Positions 18,197 through 28,023 of a stretch of DNA of 64,000 nucleotides are shown here, in pieces (the first letter of the stretch is position 1; each line of letters begins with the position of its first letter). The position numbers and the translations under genes were made by a program. The notes beneath the pieces were generated by a model, which was given only the letters and a program-made list of their open reading frames with translations, was not told where the DNA came from and ran no database searches. Source of the stretch: Paenibacillus sp. FSL W8-0186 (lineage in GTDB: Bacteria > Bacillota > Bacilli > Paenibacillales > Paenibacillaceae); NCBI RefSeq assembly GCF_037969765.1, contig NZ_CP150207.1, forward strand, positions 1,288,001-1,352,000. The letters are read 5' to 3'.

Positions 18197-19009
18197 ATGA
18201 AAAAAAGAATCGCAACCGCACTAGCCATGCTGCTGTTATTGATGGGACTGGTCCCGGTTTGGACCGCAGCTAAACCATTGCCGCTGCGTGTGGAGGTAAA
18301 TACGAACCGCATTTACTTCCCGGATGAGCAGCCTTATGTAGATAAGGCTCAGCGGGTACAGGTGCCTGTACGTTTTGTTAGTGAGGCTTTGGGGGCAAAA
18401 GTAGGCTGGAACGCGGCCACCAAGACCGTTACGGTAGACCTGGATTCAAACCGCGTAGTCCTGGTGCTCGGCAGTAAGAAGTACACGGTGAATGGCGTGG
18501 AGAAACAAATGGATACGGCAGCAGAGCGAGTAGGCGGCAGAACCTTCGTTCCTCTTCGTTTTATAAGTGAGGGATTGGATGCGTCCGTAAAATGGGATTC
18601 CGCAGTGAGAACAGTCTATATTAATACGGCCGGATTTGATCCTAATGAGGTTAAAACTGATTCGGATCAAATTGTAGAGGAAACGCTGCACGGCTTCAAA
18701 ATTAAGTACAATACTGGCTCAATGATGGATATCAAAAAAAGTAGCGGTGAAGGTACGCAAGCTCTCATGGCCATCCTGATAGACTTTGGCATGTGGGGGG
18801 GAGATTATGAAATGCAGCTGGAAGAGTTAGAAGAGATCCTGCTGCAAAGAGTGGAAGAAAAAACGGTGAAGTCTGTTATGAGCTATGTCAAAACTAAAAA
18901 AACGCCTGAACCAGAGCTGGAACCGAAAGAATTTTCTGATGATACGTTTAAGATTAGAGTGGCATCAAATATAAATTCAAATATTGCAGTAACTATATAT
19001 TATAAGTAG
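18197..19009 (+). CDS. Secreted copper-amine-oxidase-like stalk domain protein
   Basis: A 270-aa exported protein with a Sec signal peptide (KKRIATALAMLLLLMGLVPVWTA). Two copies of the stalk motif follow: VPVRFVSEALGAKVGWN and VPLRFISEGLDASVKWD (about 55-145). This domain is common on surface proteins of Paenibacillus. The remaining 120 residues show no known motif. ATG 18197 is chosen over the longer reading because CAGGAGGGGTAGG lies just upstream and a signal peptide follows. The gene is 8 nt from the next, probably in an operon with it. Confidence 0.75.
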   Translation: MKKRIATALAMLLLLMGLVPVWTAAKPLPLRVEVNTNRIYFPDEQPYVDKAQRVQVPVRFVSEALGAKVGWNAATKTVTVDLDSNRVVLVLGSKKYTVNGVEKQMDTAAERVGGRTFVPLRFISEGLDASVKWDSAVRTVYINTAGFDPNEVKTDSDQIVEETLHGFKIKYNTGSMMDIKKSSGEGTQALMAILIDFGMWGGDYEMQLEELEEILLQRVEEKTVKSVMSYVKTKKTPEPELEPKEFSDDTFKIRVASNINSNIAVTIYYK

Positions 19010-19017
19010 GTGCAACC

Positions 19018-21843
19018 ATGAAAAAATCAATAAGGATAATATTAACTGTGATTATGTTATGCGGTATATATCCTTATCAAACTATTTTTTCTGAAGAAGA
19101 ACCCGTTAGCCAACTTCCCAAGACTGTGGATGAAGTCATTCAAAAGATAAACCACGATATGCGTGAATTATATGGCTTTAAGGAATCAGAATATTACAAA
19201 GATCATATTATGAAGAACAATCAGCGTTTAAATCTTAGAAAGGATTTAATCCGGGATAGATTAAATAGAGCATCTCAGCCTAGCGAAAAGTTAGAAGAAA
19301 AAGAAAAGATCAAGCTGCACACTTATGAAATAGTCTATGGGGAATCACATGGCCGAAAATTAAATCATAAAGGGAAGGAAATGATGGAGTACAGCGGGTA
19401 TTCTAAAGACGGTCATGCAATCCCAACAGAGGATGTACCCTGGTTTGCTGGCTGGAGCGGGACCAAAATACAAAATTTCCCCCTCATTTCAAACCCATGG
19501 ACAGATCATAGAGTAACATCCAAGTATAAGATATCGCCGAATAAATTTGATGCTTACAAAGATCCGCGCAATAAGTATCTCCCTGACGGAACCTTTGAAG
19601 CGGCTATTTTACAAGGATTAAATACTCATTACGCAGGAGTGCCGTATAAAGAGTTCATGTACAACAATCAAAACTCTACCTTGGCGGATAAAGTAGTCTA
19701 TGACGAAAATGCCAAACCCAAAAACGGCAGATGGATCGACTACGTTCACGTACTTCAGCCGCCGACAGAGATCTCCTGGGGGTTCGGGACGGTATATATC
19801 GATAGCAGTATCGGTATTACTTATCTGGATATCCCGATCGCCCCGTTTAATTTAATGAGGGACGACGTCTCGGCACAGTTTGAGCAGCTGCCGGTTGAGG
19901 CGGTGCCAGGGGAAACAGTTCGGATTGGCGTGAAGGTGAATTCGACCTTTATTGATTCGGTGAACTCGAAATATGAATGGGCGATTACACGCGTGAGCGA
20001 TGGAAGAAAAATAACCGCCGCGGATGGGCTGAAATTCAGCGGGCATGGAACAACGGAGTCAGGCACCGTCAAGCTCGACCGGAATCAAAGCCGGATTCTG
20101 TATGCCGATTTTACGATGCCGGATAGCGAGGTTCGAATCCAATTCAACATCAACAAGGATGGCAAATCGCCGGAAGAGGCGGATTTAAGCAACAATGTCC
20201 TCGACTCCCATCCGAAGGCGGTCAAGGTTGTCGTCCCTGTCGGACTTGGACATGATGTGTTATCGAAAAGGGAACGGTTCCCGCTAAACCAGGGTAATCC
20301 GAATACGGCAACCCTTGTATTGCCTAGATCTGATGCATGGTGGACAAGCAATTCGACCGGTGAGCTCAACGTAACCAACGATACGCCTACTTTATTTAGA
20401 GCCCACCAGGTCTTGAACAATCCGCGCGTCAATGAGCCGAGTGAGACGGTGACCCGAAGCCCGATTTTCCTGACGACAATCAAAAGGGAGGACTTCGGCG
20501 ACGATCCCCTGAACCGGAAATGGATGAAACCTGATCCTAATCCAAACACTCCGATTCAGAGAGTTGGCACGGTATCGCAAGCAGGCAGTATTCAAAGAAA
20601 TTATAGTTACAAAGAGACCACGTGCTGGAAAAACGAAAAAGGGAATAATGAATGCAGAACGGAAACGAAGAGCGGTACGGCTACGGCCTCCTTCCAGGAT
20701 GGCCTGGATAAGAAGGCCTATCAATTCTACGTTTATAATGGAAAGAAGGATATCGCTAAGCCGTCCTTTCAGAATAAAATCGACAGTAACACGCCAGAGT
20801 CGCTGAAGAAGGATTTATTCTGGGAGAACGAGAGCTATACCTACAACGTCATTCGCTGGATGTACCATTTGGATGAGGAAGGGAAGCCTTACCAGCCTGA
20901 CGGCGTGAAGGTCGATGCCCCTGATTATGGGGTAGCGGTGCCTGGCCAATATCCGCGGGTATTCACCCAGCAGGCGAGCGCCAATCTTGCATGGAAGCAG
21001 GAGAAGTCGATGGCTCAGGAGTACGCGACTGCGCGAGATGCAGCCAAGGATCGCAAGAACAACAAGTCCCTGTATGATAAAGCTGTGTTCCCTACTGACC
21101 GCGATTTGCAGAAATACGCCTATCCGATCAAATCGGGATATTATTTCAATCCGGCAGGGAGCTATACCTTTACCGTTAAGACGGTGACGTTCAAGCAGTC
21201 GGAAGCAGATACGGCCGATCACCGCGATCTGGTTCAGGCCCTGATTAATTCTTTCCGCTACGAGACGAACTTGATCTATATCAACGCCAAGAAAGAAGCG
21301 GTCAACATTAAAAATGAAGGGCTTGCCCGCCAAGGCGGCGGCTTCAAAGCTGTTCCAGGGATTTTGAAGGCCGAGGATCCGAAAGGTGTAGACGGTGCGG
21401 TATTGCTTGAAGTTAAGGACCGGAAGAGCGATCCCAAACGCTATACCAAGGTGGTCGAACCGATTTATTACTCCCAAGACCAGGATGAGAGCAAGACCCA
21501 TGTATTCTGGAAAAAAGTGCTCGAGGGCTATAGCGAATCCTCCTCGGCTGGCAGCCATGCGGCCTATAAATACCGGGAATTCGTGAAAAAGGGCGAGCCT
21601 AAGATGTACAAAATTACGGAAACGACGGAGGTCACAATTCAAATTAACCCAGGCAATATTCCAGTGTATACGCATGCCAGCATGCCGAACGGCAAGTATT
21701 ATGTAAGAGCATGGGTAGATAAAGCGGAGCTGTCCAAATTGCCTCATGCCTATAATAAACTCCCTGCTCTGCAAGGAGTTCATGTGCTTGATCAAATTGA
21801 AGTAACCGTTGCCGGTTCCATGTTTGATGATTTGAATAACTAA
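19018..21843 (+). CDS. Large secreted protein of unknown function
   Basis: A 941-aa protein with a signal peptide (KKSIRIILTVIMLCGIYPYQT) and no membrane anchor visible at the C-terminus. Residues about 285-410 resemble a CARDB/immunoglobulin-like module (VPGETVRIGVKV, LSNNVLD). The CWKNEKGNNECR segment near 541 could form a disulfide. The first part of the gene (to about 19720) is more AT-rich than the rest. It could be a surface or cell-wall partner of the adjoining secretion machines, since it sits between them, but nothing in the sequence proves this. Confidence 0.55.
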   Translation: MKKSIRIILTVIMLCGIYPYQTIFSEEEPVSQLPKTVDEVIQKINHDMRELYGFKESEYYKDHIMKNNQRLNLRKDLIRDRLNRASQPSEKLEEKEKIKLHTYEIVYGESHGRKLNHKGKEMMEYSGYSKDGHAIPTEDVPWFAGWSGTKIQNFPLISNPWTDHRVTSKYKISPNKFDAYKDPRNKYLPDGTFEAAILQGLNTHYAGVPYKEFMYNNQNSTLADKVVYDENAKPKNGRWIDYVHVLQPPTEISWGFGTVYIDSSIGITYLDIPIAPFNLMRDDVSAQFEQLPVEAVPGETVRIGVKVNSTFIDSVNSKYEWAITRVSDGRKITAADGLKFSGHGTTESGTVKLDRNQSRILYADFTMPDSEVRIQFNINKDGKSPEEADLSNNVLDSHPKAVKVVVPVGLGHDVLSKRERFPLNQGNPNTATLVLPRSDAWWTSNSTGELNVTNDTPTLFRAHQVLNNPRVNEPSETVTRSPIFLTTIKREDFGDDPLNRKWMKPDPNPNTPIQRVGTVSQAGSIQRNYSYKETTCWKNEKGNNECRTETKSGTATASFQDGLDKKAYQFYVYNGKKDIAKPSFQNKIDSNTPESLKKDLFWENESYTYNVIRWMYHLDEEGKPYQPDGVKVDAPDYGVAVPGQYPRVFTQQASANLAWKQEKSMAQEYATARDAAKDRKNNKSLYDKAVFPTDRDLQKYAYPIKSGYYFNPAGSYTFTVKTVTFKQSEADTADHRDLVQALINSFRYETNLIYINAKKEAVNIKNEGLARQGGGFKAVPGILKAEDPKGVDGAVLLEVKDRKSDPKRYTKVVEPIYYSQDQDESKTHVFWKKVLEGYSESSSAGSHAAYKYREFVKKGEPKMYKITETTEVTIQINPGNIPVYTHASMPNGKYYVRAWVDKAELSKLPHAYNKLPALQGVHVLDQIEVTVAGSMFDDLNN

Positions 21844-21853
21844 CTTGTTCAGG

Positions 21854-21921
21854 TGCCCTTCATGGTATCCTGCTGTCTGATCTTACGATTTAAGAGAGAA
21901 GACAGAGGATGGTGAAGGGCA
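21854..21921 (+). terminator. Long hairpin between secreted protein and kinase genes
   Basis: TGCCCTTCA (21854-21862) pairs perfectly with TGAAGGGCA (21913-21921). Inside it, ATCCT pairs with AGGAT and TGTCT with AGACA. The stem is long and stable, but only CTTT follows. It may act as a terminator with partial readthrough or protect the upstream mRNA end. Confidence 0.55.
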
Positions 21922-22019
21922 TCCCTGCTTTAATCACAGTATGCCTATCATGCATGGTCAACTTGTTCATAAATTGGTAAGATGAGGATATACATAACGT
22001 TCGTTCACGGAGGTTGACA

Positions 22020-22970
22020 GTGAATAAAGGTTTATTGGGGAATGACGCAGGTGGTTTGCGCCGGAATGCGCGATTGCATAGCGCGGAGTCCGGCAAGGAG
22101 CAGCGGACCTACCGGGTCCGCAGCACAATTTCAACGAGCGAGCTGGCCATAGTATATGTGGCCAGAAGCGAAGAACAGGAAATGAAGTGCGTAATTAAAG
22201 AGTTCTTCCCGAAGGCGCTTGTGCGCAGAGGGAAGGATGGCAGTTCCGTACGCCGTTTATCCGGCGTGCCGCACGACAAGTATGAAGCGCTGAGGAATGC
22301 ATTTATCAATGAAGCAGTCCTTCTTAAGGCCTGCGAGCATCCCGGCGTGGTCCGCTGTATCGATCAATTTGAACAAAATGGCACCGTCTATATCGTCATG
22401 GAGTTCATCGAAGGAATGACGCTGGCGGAAATGGTCGGCGGACGTCCAGACATGATAGAGCCCGGCTTCCTGTACAGGACGATGCTTCCGTTGATCGAGA
22501 CGCTGGAGCATCTTCATCAGCAGGGAGTCATTCATCGTGACTTGAAGCCGGGCAATATTATGATCGACCAGGAGGGTCGTGCGAAGCTGCTTGATTTCGG
22601 CTCGGCCGTACGCTTTGCGGAAAGCGGCGCGCATCCGATTCTGACGACGGCAGGTTATTCGCCGCTGGAGCTCTATTCCGAGCAGTCCAAGCAAGGTCCG
22701 GTTAGCGATATTTACAGCCTGGCGGCTTTATTGTATTACTGCTGCCGCGGCACAGCGCCGACCGATGTCCGCAAGCGGCTGTTCGACGACCGCCTGAAGC
22801 CGGTCAGCGCCGGGCTGAAGCGCGGCTGGCCGTTCCTGTCCCGAGCGATCCAACGCGGGCTCATCGTATCCCCGGACAAGCGCTGTTCATCCCTTAAATG
22901 GTTCAAGGCAGCGATTACGATGGAATACGTGACTAGCCCGTCTGTTCGCCGGAAGAGCCGCTCCGGATAA
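22020..22970 (+). CDS. Ser/Thr protein kinase
   Basis: A 316-aa Hanks-type kinase. The VAIK lysine is Lys60 (CVIKEFFPK), the catalytic loop is HRDLKPGN (172-179), the metal motif is DFG (192-194) and the APE region reads YSPLE. No transmembrane segment or extracellular domain is present, unlike PrkC. Start GTG 22020 follows GGAGG by 6 nt. The gene converges on a VWA-domain gene and overlaps its 3' end by 38 bp. With the PP2C and FHA proteins encoded at 29264-31269 it probably forms a phosphorylation switch for the secretion machinery. Confidence 0.88.
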   Translation: MNKGLLGNDAGGLRRNARLHSAESGKEQRTYRVRSTISTSELAIVYVARSEEQEMKCVIKEFFPKALVRRGKDGSSVRRLSGVPHDKYEALRNAFINEAVLLKACEHPGVVRCIDQFEQNGTVYIVMEFIEGMTLAEMVGGRPDMIEPGFLYRTMLPLIETLEHLHQQGVIHRDLKPGNIMIDQEGRAKLLDFGSAVRFAESGAHPILTTAGYSPLELYSEQSKQGPVSDIYSLAALLYYCCRGTAPTDVRKRLFDDRLKPVSAGLKRGWPFLSRAIQRGLIVSPDKRCSSLKWFKAAITMEYVTSPSVRRKSRSG

Positions 22971-25035
22971 AAATATTCGTCGCAGGCTTAATCGCCTTAT
23001 AACGCAGCTCGATTTCGGTAATGCCGTCCTCGAATGTAATGTACAGCTTGTCATTATATTCGAGGGCTTCTTTTTTGTCCTTCGGCAGCGGCGTGCGGTT
23101 GCGGACAAGGGAAGAGCGCGATGTGTTCTTCACGATCAGCTTGCCGTCTTTTCCCGGCGTAAAGACGATGTGCTCGGCTTCCGGGAGCGGCTCATGAACG
23201 TCGAGGCTTACGAACAACTCAAGGAGCGTGACCTTCCGCCCCTCAAACGAGGTGAGCGGCCAAGACTTGACCGGCACTTCGCTTCCGCTGGCTGTTGCAA
23301 GGAAATATCCTTCCAGCTTGCCGGTAAAGCCCGGTTTCGGCCGAAGCCATAAGAATAAACCGGCAGCGGCGGCAAGCAGCAGAATGCCTCCGGCGATAGA
23401 CCATTTCAGTACCGTATATTTTGATTTGACTTGAACGTTCAGGACCGCGGTGGCCGAGCCGCCCTCCGAATCGGTAGCCGTCAGCGTAATCTGGGTCTGT
23501 CCGGTTTTTAACGGCGACAAAGCGAGCATGCCGTTTTGAAGCTCGGGACTTACTGTTTTGTCCGGGGCGCCACGGTGCAGTTGATACGTTAATTCGTCCC
23601 CGTTCTCGTCGAGGAATAAGTCGCTTAATGCCAGCATGGCTTGCCCATCTTCTTTGATGACCTCCACGTGTTCGCTGCCATGGACAGTAGGTGCAAGATT
23701 GACGATCTTCTGTTCATGGACGGCGCTATGCCTGTAGAAGCTTGGCCCGTCCATTTTTACCTGCCATTTGTATTGGCCTGAAGAAGGAAACACGTACTCG
23801 GCATAGAAGCGTGTTCCTTCATTTTTCATATCCACCATTGTGTCTTTGTTCGTCTGCAGGTCGGTAACGATCAGTTGACCCTGCAGGGAGTCGTAAAGTT
23901 CCTGTTCCGTTAGCGGCTCATTCGCCGCCGGGTGGACCAGCTTGGCCTCGATGCCGGTAGGCTGTCCCTTGATCGCATTTTTGCTGGTGATCGCGGCATG
24001 GGCCTCCATCTCGTAGCTGCCGAGCAGATTGATTTTGACGAGATCCCCAGGTGTCCCTCTGAATTTGAGCTTGGCCGTTCCTTTCTTTGGCTGTGATACC
24101 TTGATCAGCGTATAGCTTCCGGATTTGAACATGCGAATGTTCTCCGAGCTGTAGAACAGCTGCGTCTCTTTGAGCGAATGCTCGGAGAGCAGTATGATAT
24201 TGGCTTCCCGCATGCTGGAATTAGGAATATCGACCTGCACCTCCTGCAGTTGTCCCGTAGCGGTAACGCCAGCCACCGGAAGCAGTACCGACCTCATTTC
24301 CGCCGCAAAAATCCGATTGAAAATCTCCGGCAGATCGTCCGCGCTGCTGGTAATATACGATGCGCCTCCCGTTTCCTTCGAGATCCGCTCCAGCTCATCG
24401 GGATTGACCGTCCCGTCATGGTTCAGTCCGATGGTGTAGATCGGATAACCGTCCTTCTGCGCCTTGGCGATTGCTTTATCTACATCCTTGGCCGAATCGG
24501 CGGCCGTCCGTTTGGAATATCCGGGGCCAAAGTCGGTTTCCCCGTCCGAGAGCAGAATGACGAACGGCTTGCGTCCGCTCCCCTCACCTTCAGCTGCTTT
24601 TGAAGAAATTAAGTTCCCGCCCGTGTTCAAACCCAGTCCTAAATCGGTGTATCCGCTTCGGCGCAGTCCGGCAATTTTCTGCTTCAGCTCCGTTTTGTTC
24701 GCCGCAACGGAAATCGAAGTCAGCGGCTTGGAGGCCACAATCTGATGGTTGTATGCCACAAAGCCTACTCGCGTCCTGCTTGCTTCGCTCATATCCATGA
24801 ACATATGAATGACCTCGCTGGCCGTTTTGTTTGGATCGGCATGATTCATGGAGTAGCTTGTATCCAAAACAAAGACCGCGTCAAAAGCGTCAGATTGGTA
24901 TTCTTGTAAGGAATTTGCAGAAATGCTGGCCGAATTGTGAAAAATTGACGTAAAAAACGTAAAAACAAAAATCAGGATAAAAGTCCTACTCGTCAAAAGT
25001 TTGGTTGATGATTGTTTTTGCTTTTTTTGCCTCAT
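22933..25035 (-). CDS. VWA-domain membrane protein
   Basis: A 700-aa protein. A signal/anchor helix (18-32) is followed by a von Willebrand A domain (about 50-240) with an intact MIDAS start DTSYS (58-62). Then come beta-sandwich modules, including a cadherin-like segment with FLDENGDELTYQL (about 475-545), and a membrane helix (about 555-575). A cytoplasmic C-terminal domain of about 115 residues resembles an FHA-like beta sandwich (LIVKNTSRSSLVRN). AAGGCGGG precedes the start. In Pseudomonas type VI systems, PpkA carries kinase and VWA domains in one protein; here they are separate, convergent genes. Confidence 0.78.
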   Translation of the reverse strand: MRQKKQKQSSTKLLTSRTFILIFVFTFFTSIFHNSASISANSLQEYQSDAFDAVFVLDTSYSMNHADPNKTASEVIHMFMDMSEASRTRVGFVAYNHQIVASKPLTSISVAANKTELKQKIAGLRRSGYTDLGLGLNTGGNLISSKAAEGEGSGRKPFVILLSDGETDFGPGYSKRTAADSAKDVDKAIAKAQKDGYPIYTIGLNHDGTVNPDELERISKETGGASYITSSADDLPEIFNRIFAAEMRSVLLPVAGVTATGQLQEVQVDIPNSSMREANIILLSEHSLKETQLFYSSENIRMFKSGSYTLIKVSQPKKGTAKLKFRGTPGDLVKINLLGSYEMEAHAAITSKNAIKGQPTGIEAKLVHPAANEPLTEQELYDSLQGQLIVTDLQTNKDTMVDMKNEGTRFYAEYVFPSSGQYKWQVKMDGPSFYRHSAVHEQKIVNLAPTVHGSEHVEVIKEDGQAMLALSDLFLDENGDELTYQLHRGAPDKTVSPELQNGMLALSPLKTGQTQITLTATDSEGGSATAVLNVQVKSKYTVLKWSIAGGILLLAAAAGLFLWLRPKPGFTGKLEGYFLATASGSEVPVKSWPLTSFEGRKVTLLELFVSLDVHEPLPEAEHIVFTPGKDGKLIVKNTSRSSLVRNRTPLPKDKKEALEYNDKLYITFEDGITEIELRYKAIKPATNIFIRSGSSGEQTG

Positions 25036-25238
25036 TTACCGATACCCGCCTTATGTACTATATAGTGTTGAAATAGAGCGAAAATAGTCGCTCAAATATG
25101 TATATTTAAACTTATATCGGAATCAGAGCTTGAATATTGTATATAATTCCAGAAAATAGGTCTTTGATTGGATATAATTCCCTTGAAAATATGGGTATAA
25201 GGTTCTTTAGTCCCTGAATACCTCAACAATTCAATATA

Positions 25239-25268
25239 TTGACAATTCGTATTGACGTGTCTGATAAT
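25239..25268 (+). promoter_or_regulatory. Sigma-A promoter of the sheath-like gene
   Basis: TTGACA (25239-25244) and GATAAT (25263-25268) are separated by 18 bp. The start site would be near 25275, giving a leader of about 170 nt that contains a stable hairpin. The rest of the 400-bp divergent region up to 25035 is AT-rich and must also hold the minus-strand promoter of the VWA gene, which I could not place. Confidence 0.6.
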
Positions 25269-25276
25269 ACCCTCGA

Positions 25277-25306
25277 GACCCGGGTGGAGTGTATCGCCTC
25301 CCGGTC
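25277..25306 (+). promoter_or_regulatory. Leader hairpin upstream of sheath-like gene
   Basis: GACC/GGTC, GGG/CCC and GG/CC pair to form a stem from 25277 to 25306 around the loop AGTGTATCG. The same TGTATCGCC sequence occurs in a hairpin in the leader of the tube-like gene (28160-28179). Role unknown; mRNA stabilisation is possible. Confidence 0.4.
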
Positions 25307-25442
25307 AAGCGACTCATGTATCCAGGTACGATAGTCGGATACTGTCGAAAAATCAGTAGTACAAGCGTCCGGCATGGGAATGAATCCGAGATTTCATCAG
25401 GCCGGCTGCGCTTTTGTAGAAACGGGAGGAGGAATTACGACA

Positions 25443-27611
25443 ATGGATATTATCAATCAGACCAATCGAACGATGCTGTTCGAGGAGATCAATCCCGAGA
25501 AGCTGGACCTGATTACCATCGTGGGTGATGTCAAAGGCATTGACAGCCTAAGCGACGACAAAATCAAGGAGATTAACAGCCAGCTATTGGTGCGGAGCTT
25601 CGATGAGTTTCTGGACAAGTTCTCGCCGACGGTGTACTCATTCTTCAACGCGGCTAACCAAAAGGTCGTCTACATGCTGAAGAAGCCCGAAGGAATTGCC
25701 GAGGAAGCGATCTCCGAGATCCGGATCGATCAACACAACGATTTCCTGAAAATGCTGTTCACGCTGATCGACACGAAACGAAGCCAAGGGATGACCAACG
25801 TGGATTTCAGATTCGAGCATCTGCTCGACATGATCTCTCCGAAGAAAGTCATGGACGACATTCGCCAGGTTCGGAAGGAAATCCATTACATGTATGGTCA
25901 ATACGAGAAGCTGGATGACGAAGATCCGAAGAAGCTGGATATGGGGGACAAGCTGAACGCGATGTTCGAAGAAGCGAGCGCCAATTACAACAACGTGATG
26001 GCAATGCTTCCGCTCGCGATCGAGGATATCAAGACGCGGCTTCTGCTGGGCAGCTCGAACGAGGAACAGGATGCCGAAGCTGTACAAATCGGTATGCTCA
26101 CGATCGGGGAGAGCGGCGAGCTGAAAATCATCGAGGCGCCGAAGGGCGAGAGCACGGAGCTCGTGCTGCTGGATGAGAGCAGCTCCAATGACCTGGCTCA
26201 AGTCTTCGAAGAAGACTATAACTCGATCACAGAGTCTCCGTCCGGTTATGTGAAGGATCTGGTGGTTCGCACATTCAGCCCGCTGCCGGCTGTAAGTACA
26301 GATATTGATCTGGAGACAGAGGTACAGAACTACAACACGTATCTGGAATTCTACAAAACGGCAAAAGATGATTTCGTCAAAACAGTGAAGCCGCTGGTCG
26401 AGAAAATTCTCGGCGTGAAAATGTTCTTTGACCAATATGCGGTCAAGAACAAGGGCATGGCTCCTTCTCTGCTTGTGACAAATACGAAGCTCGATATGAT
26501 CGTGAAGAGCGCGAACATTCCTCGTCTGGAGACCTACCTGAACACGGTGAACTCCAAGAATGATTTCAGCGATACGATCTGGTTCGGCATTGTGCCTTCC
26601 GTAGAGCTGGAGACAGCCGGCAAGGTGAAGGTTACCCGCGAGCGCTTCAAGGGCAACGAGAAAATTGCCAAGCAGGACGGCAACACGATGGAATCGTTGT
26701 CGATGCTTATGCAGGTCGTCAAAGACTTCAAGGTGCAAATTTTCTTCAGCTTCGAGTCGGGTGAAGAGACGACATTTAACAACATGGCTACCGCAGGAAT
26801 CGACAAATACATCGACAAATGCGCGCCGCTGATCCGCAAGGAATACAGCGAATATGCCATTCCGTGTATCCCGAACTTTACGGTCATTCCGAAGGAAAAG
26901 TCCGGGGTTGTCATCGACAGCCGCATGGTGCAGACCGAAAACGGCGCTCAGCTCTCCAAGGAGAAAGAGGACATTCTCAAGCTGTGGATCGAGGGCGTAT
27001 ACGTAGGCGCGTCCTATGTAGCTGCGGGAATCGTGGCGGCATATCAATGTCCGGAATACTTGAAGGAATCCTTCAAGAACACGAGCAAAGAATTCCCTGG
27101 CGTGCGCTTTGACATCGAAGCGGGCGAGAACAGCCTGCGGGCCGTAACGACGATGGCCAAGGAGATTACCGGCTTCACGAATACGATCAAGGATTCGATC
27201 AACCGGAAGAACTTCGGCTTTATTTTCTCGTCGGAGAATGCCCAGCTGCAAGGCAAAGACATTCGCCGGATTACGGTGTACAAGGCGAGAAGCTTGGCCG
27301 CGTCCGAGGACGGGTTCGACTCGATTTACAAAACCTTGGTTAGCACATACATAGAGCGGATTCTCCGCTTCCAGACCGCGGACTTTAAGCATGAGAACAT
27401 TATTAAATTTTTCAGCAACAACCCGAGCAGCCAGAAGAGCATGTGGCTGGCCAAGCGCGGTTTCATAAATTCAATCATTCATGACGGCGATGACATGAAC
27501 TATGTGATCGACGAGAAGAACAATCTGTGCCACATTGACCTGATCTATAACGGTAATGTGAAGAATTTGGAAGTAATGATCACCAAAGGCACCAGCCCAG
27601 TCAAAGTCTAA
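25443..27611 (+). CDS. Contractile-sheath-like (TssB-TssC fusion) candidate
   Basis: A 722-aa protein with no signal or membrane segments. The N-terminus (TIVGDVKGI ... LLVRSFDEFLDKFSP, about 20-60) resembles the start of TssB/VipA. The C-terminal half (IWFGIVPSV, IDKYIDKCAPLIRK, and GKDIRRITVYKARSLA ... YIERIL near 600-650) has the pattern of sheath proteins of the TssC/phage-sheath type. The length is close to TssB plus TssC. It stands behind its own promoter and GGGAGGAGG site, two positions before a tube-like gene, as sheath and tube genes usually do. The assignment is my inference and needs structure comparison. Confidence 0.5.
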   Translation: MDIINQTNRTMLFEEINPEKLDLITIVGDVKGIDSLSDDKIKEINSQLLVRSFDEFLDKFSPTVYSFFNAANQKVVYMLKKPEGIAEEAISEIRIDQHNDFLKMLFTLIDTKRSQGMTNVDFRFEHLLDMISPKKVMDDIRQVRKEIHYMYGQYEKLDDEDPKKLDMGDKLNAMFEEASANYNNVMAMLPLAIEDIKTRLLLGSSNEEQDAEAVQIGMLTIGESGELKIIEAPKGESTELVLLDESSSNDLAQVFEEDYNSITESPSGYVKDLVVRTFSPLPAVSTDIDLETEVQNYNTYLEFYKTAKDDFVKTVKPLVEKILGVKMFFDQYAVKNKGMAPSLLVTNTKLDMIVKSANIPRLETYLNTVNSKNDFSDTIWFGIVPSVELETAGKVKVTRERFKGNEKIAKQDGNTMESLSMLMQVVKDFKVQIFFSFESGEETTFNNMATAGIDKYIDKCAPLIRKEYSEYAIPCIPNFTVIPKEKSGVVIDSRMVQTENGAQLSKEKEDILKLWIEGVYVGASYVAAGIVAAYQCPEYLKESFKNTSKEFPGVRFDIEAGENSLRAVTTMAKEITGFTNTIKDSINRKNFGFIFSSENAQLQGKDIRRITVYKARSLAASEDGFDSIYKTLVSTYIERILRFQTADFKHENIIKFFSNNPSSQKSMWLAKRGFINSIIHDGDDMNYVIDEKNNLCHIDLIYNGNVKNLEVMITKGTSPVKV

Positions 27612-27761
27612 GGCAACTTTTGATCACGAAGCGGGGACTGGGAGAATATTCGGCGTCGAATCTTGAATTCAGCCGAAACTTCCGGTGCTCACGTAGGTTT
27701 TGCCTACGCTCCGCTCCTCAGTTTCGTCTTCATCCAACCTTCTCGGTGCTGAAAAGTTGCC
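27612..27761 (+). repeat. Structured intergenic repeat, copy 1
   Basis: The 150-bp element begins right at the stop codon of the sheath-like gene. Its ends pair over 10 bp, GGCAACTTTT with AAAAGTTGCC. An internal hairpin CGTAGG/CCTACG lies at 27692-27708 and GAAACT/AGTTTC pairs around it. Copies 2-4 lie at 27780, 27958 and 35131. Confidence 0.85.
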
Positions 27762-27779
27762 TAGAGGTAATTCGAAGAG

Positions 27780-27923
27780 GGCTTTTGATCACGAAGCGGT
27801 GACTGGTGGTAGCTCGGCGTCGAATCTTGAATTCACCCGGGCCTTCCGGGACTCATGTAGGATTTTCCTACACTCCGTTCCTCAGTCCCTAGCTTCATCC
27901 AATCTTCTCGGTGCTGAAAAGCC
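27780..27923 (+). repeat. Structured intergenic repeat, copy 2
   Basis: Diverged copy whose ends pair as GGCTTTT/AAAAGCC instead of the copy-1 sequence. The internal hairpin is TGTAGG/CCTACA, a compensatory C-G to T-A change relative to copy 1. A GTTTTTTG run follows the 3' arm, so this copy could terminate transcription. Confidence 0.85.
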
Positions 27924-27957
27924 GTTTTTTGAATCTGATTTAAGGTCCGAAAAACAA

Positions 27958-28023
27958 TTTCTGATCACGAAGCGGGGACTGGGAGTAGCTCGGCGTCGAA
28001 TCTTGAATTCAGCCGAAACTTCA
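27958..28023 (+). repeat. Structured intergenic repeat, copy 3 (truncated)
   Basis: The first 66 bp or so closely match copy 1 (from TTTCTGATCACGAAGC to AGCCGAAACTTC). The 3' half with the internal hairpin and the closing arm is missing, so it cannot form the full structure. Confidence 0.8.

Noticed and set aside
25638..27392. Long minus-strand open frame of 584 codons within the sheath-like gene
   Set aside because: Antisense shadow; the plus strand has a promoter, a strong ribosome binding site and collinear protein pattern.
27612..28023. The repeats as a CRISPR array or insertion sequence
   Set aside because: Repeat units are about 150 bp, diverged and without regular spacers, and no transposase or cas gene is present.
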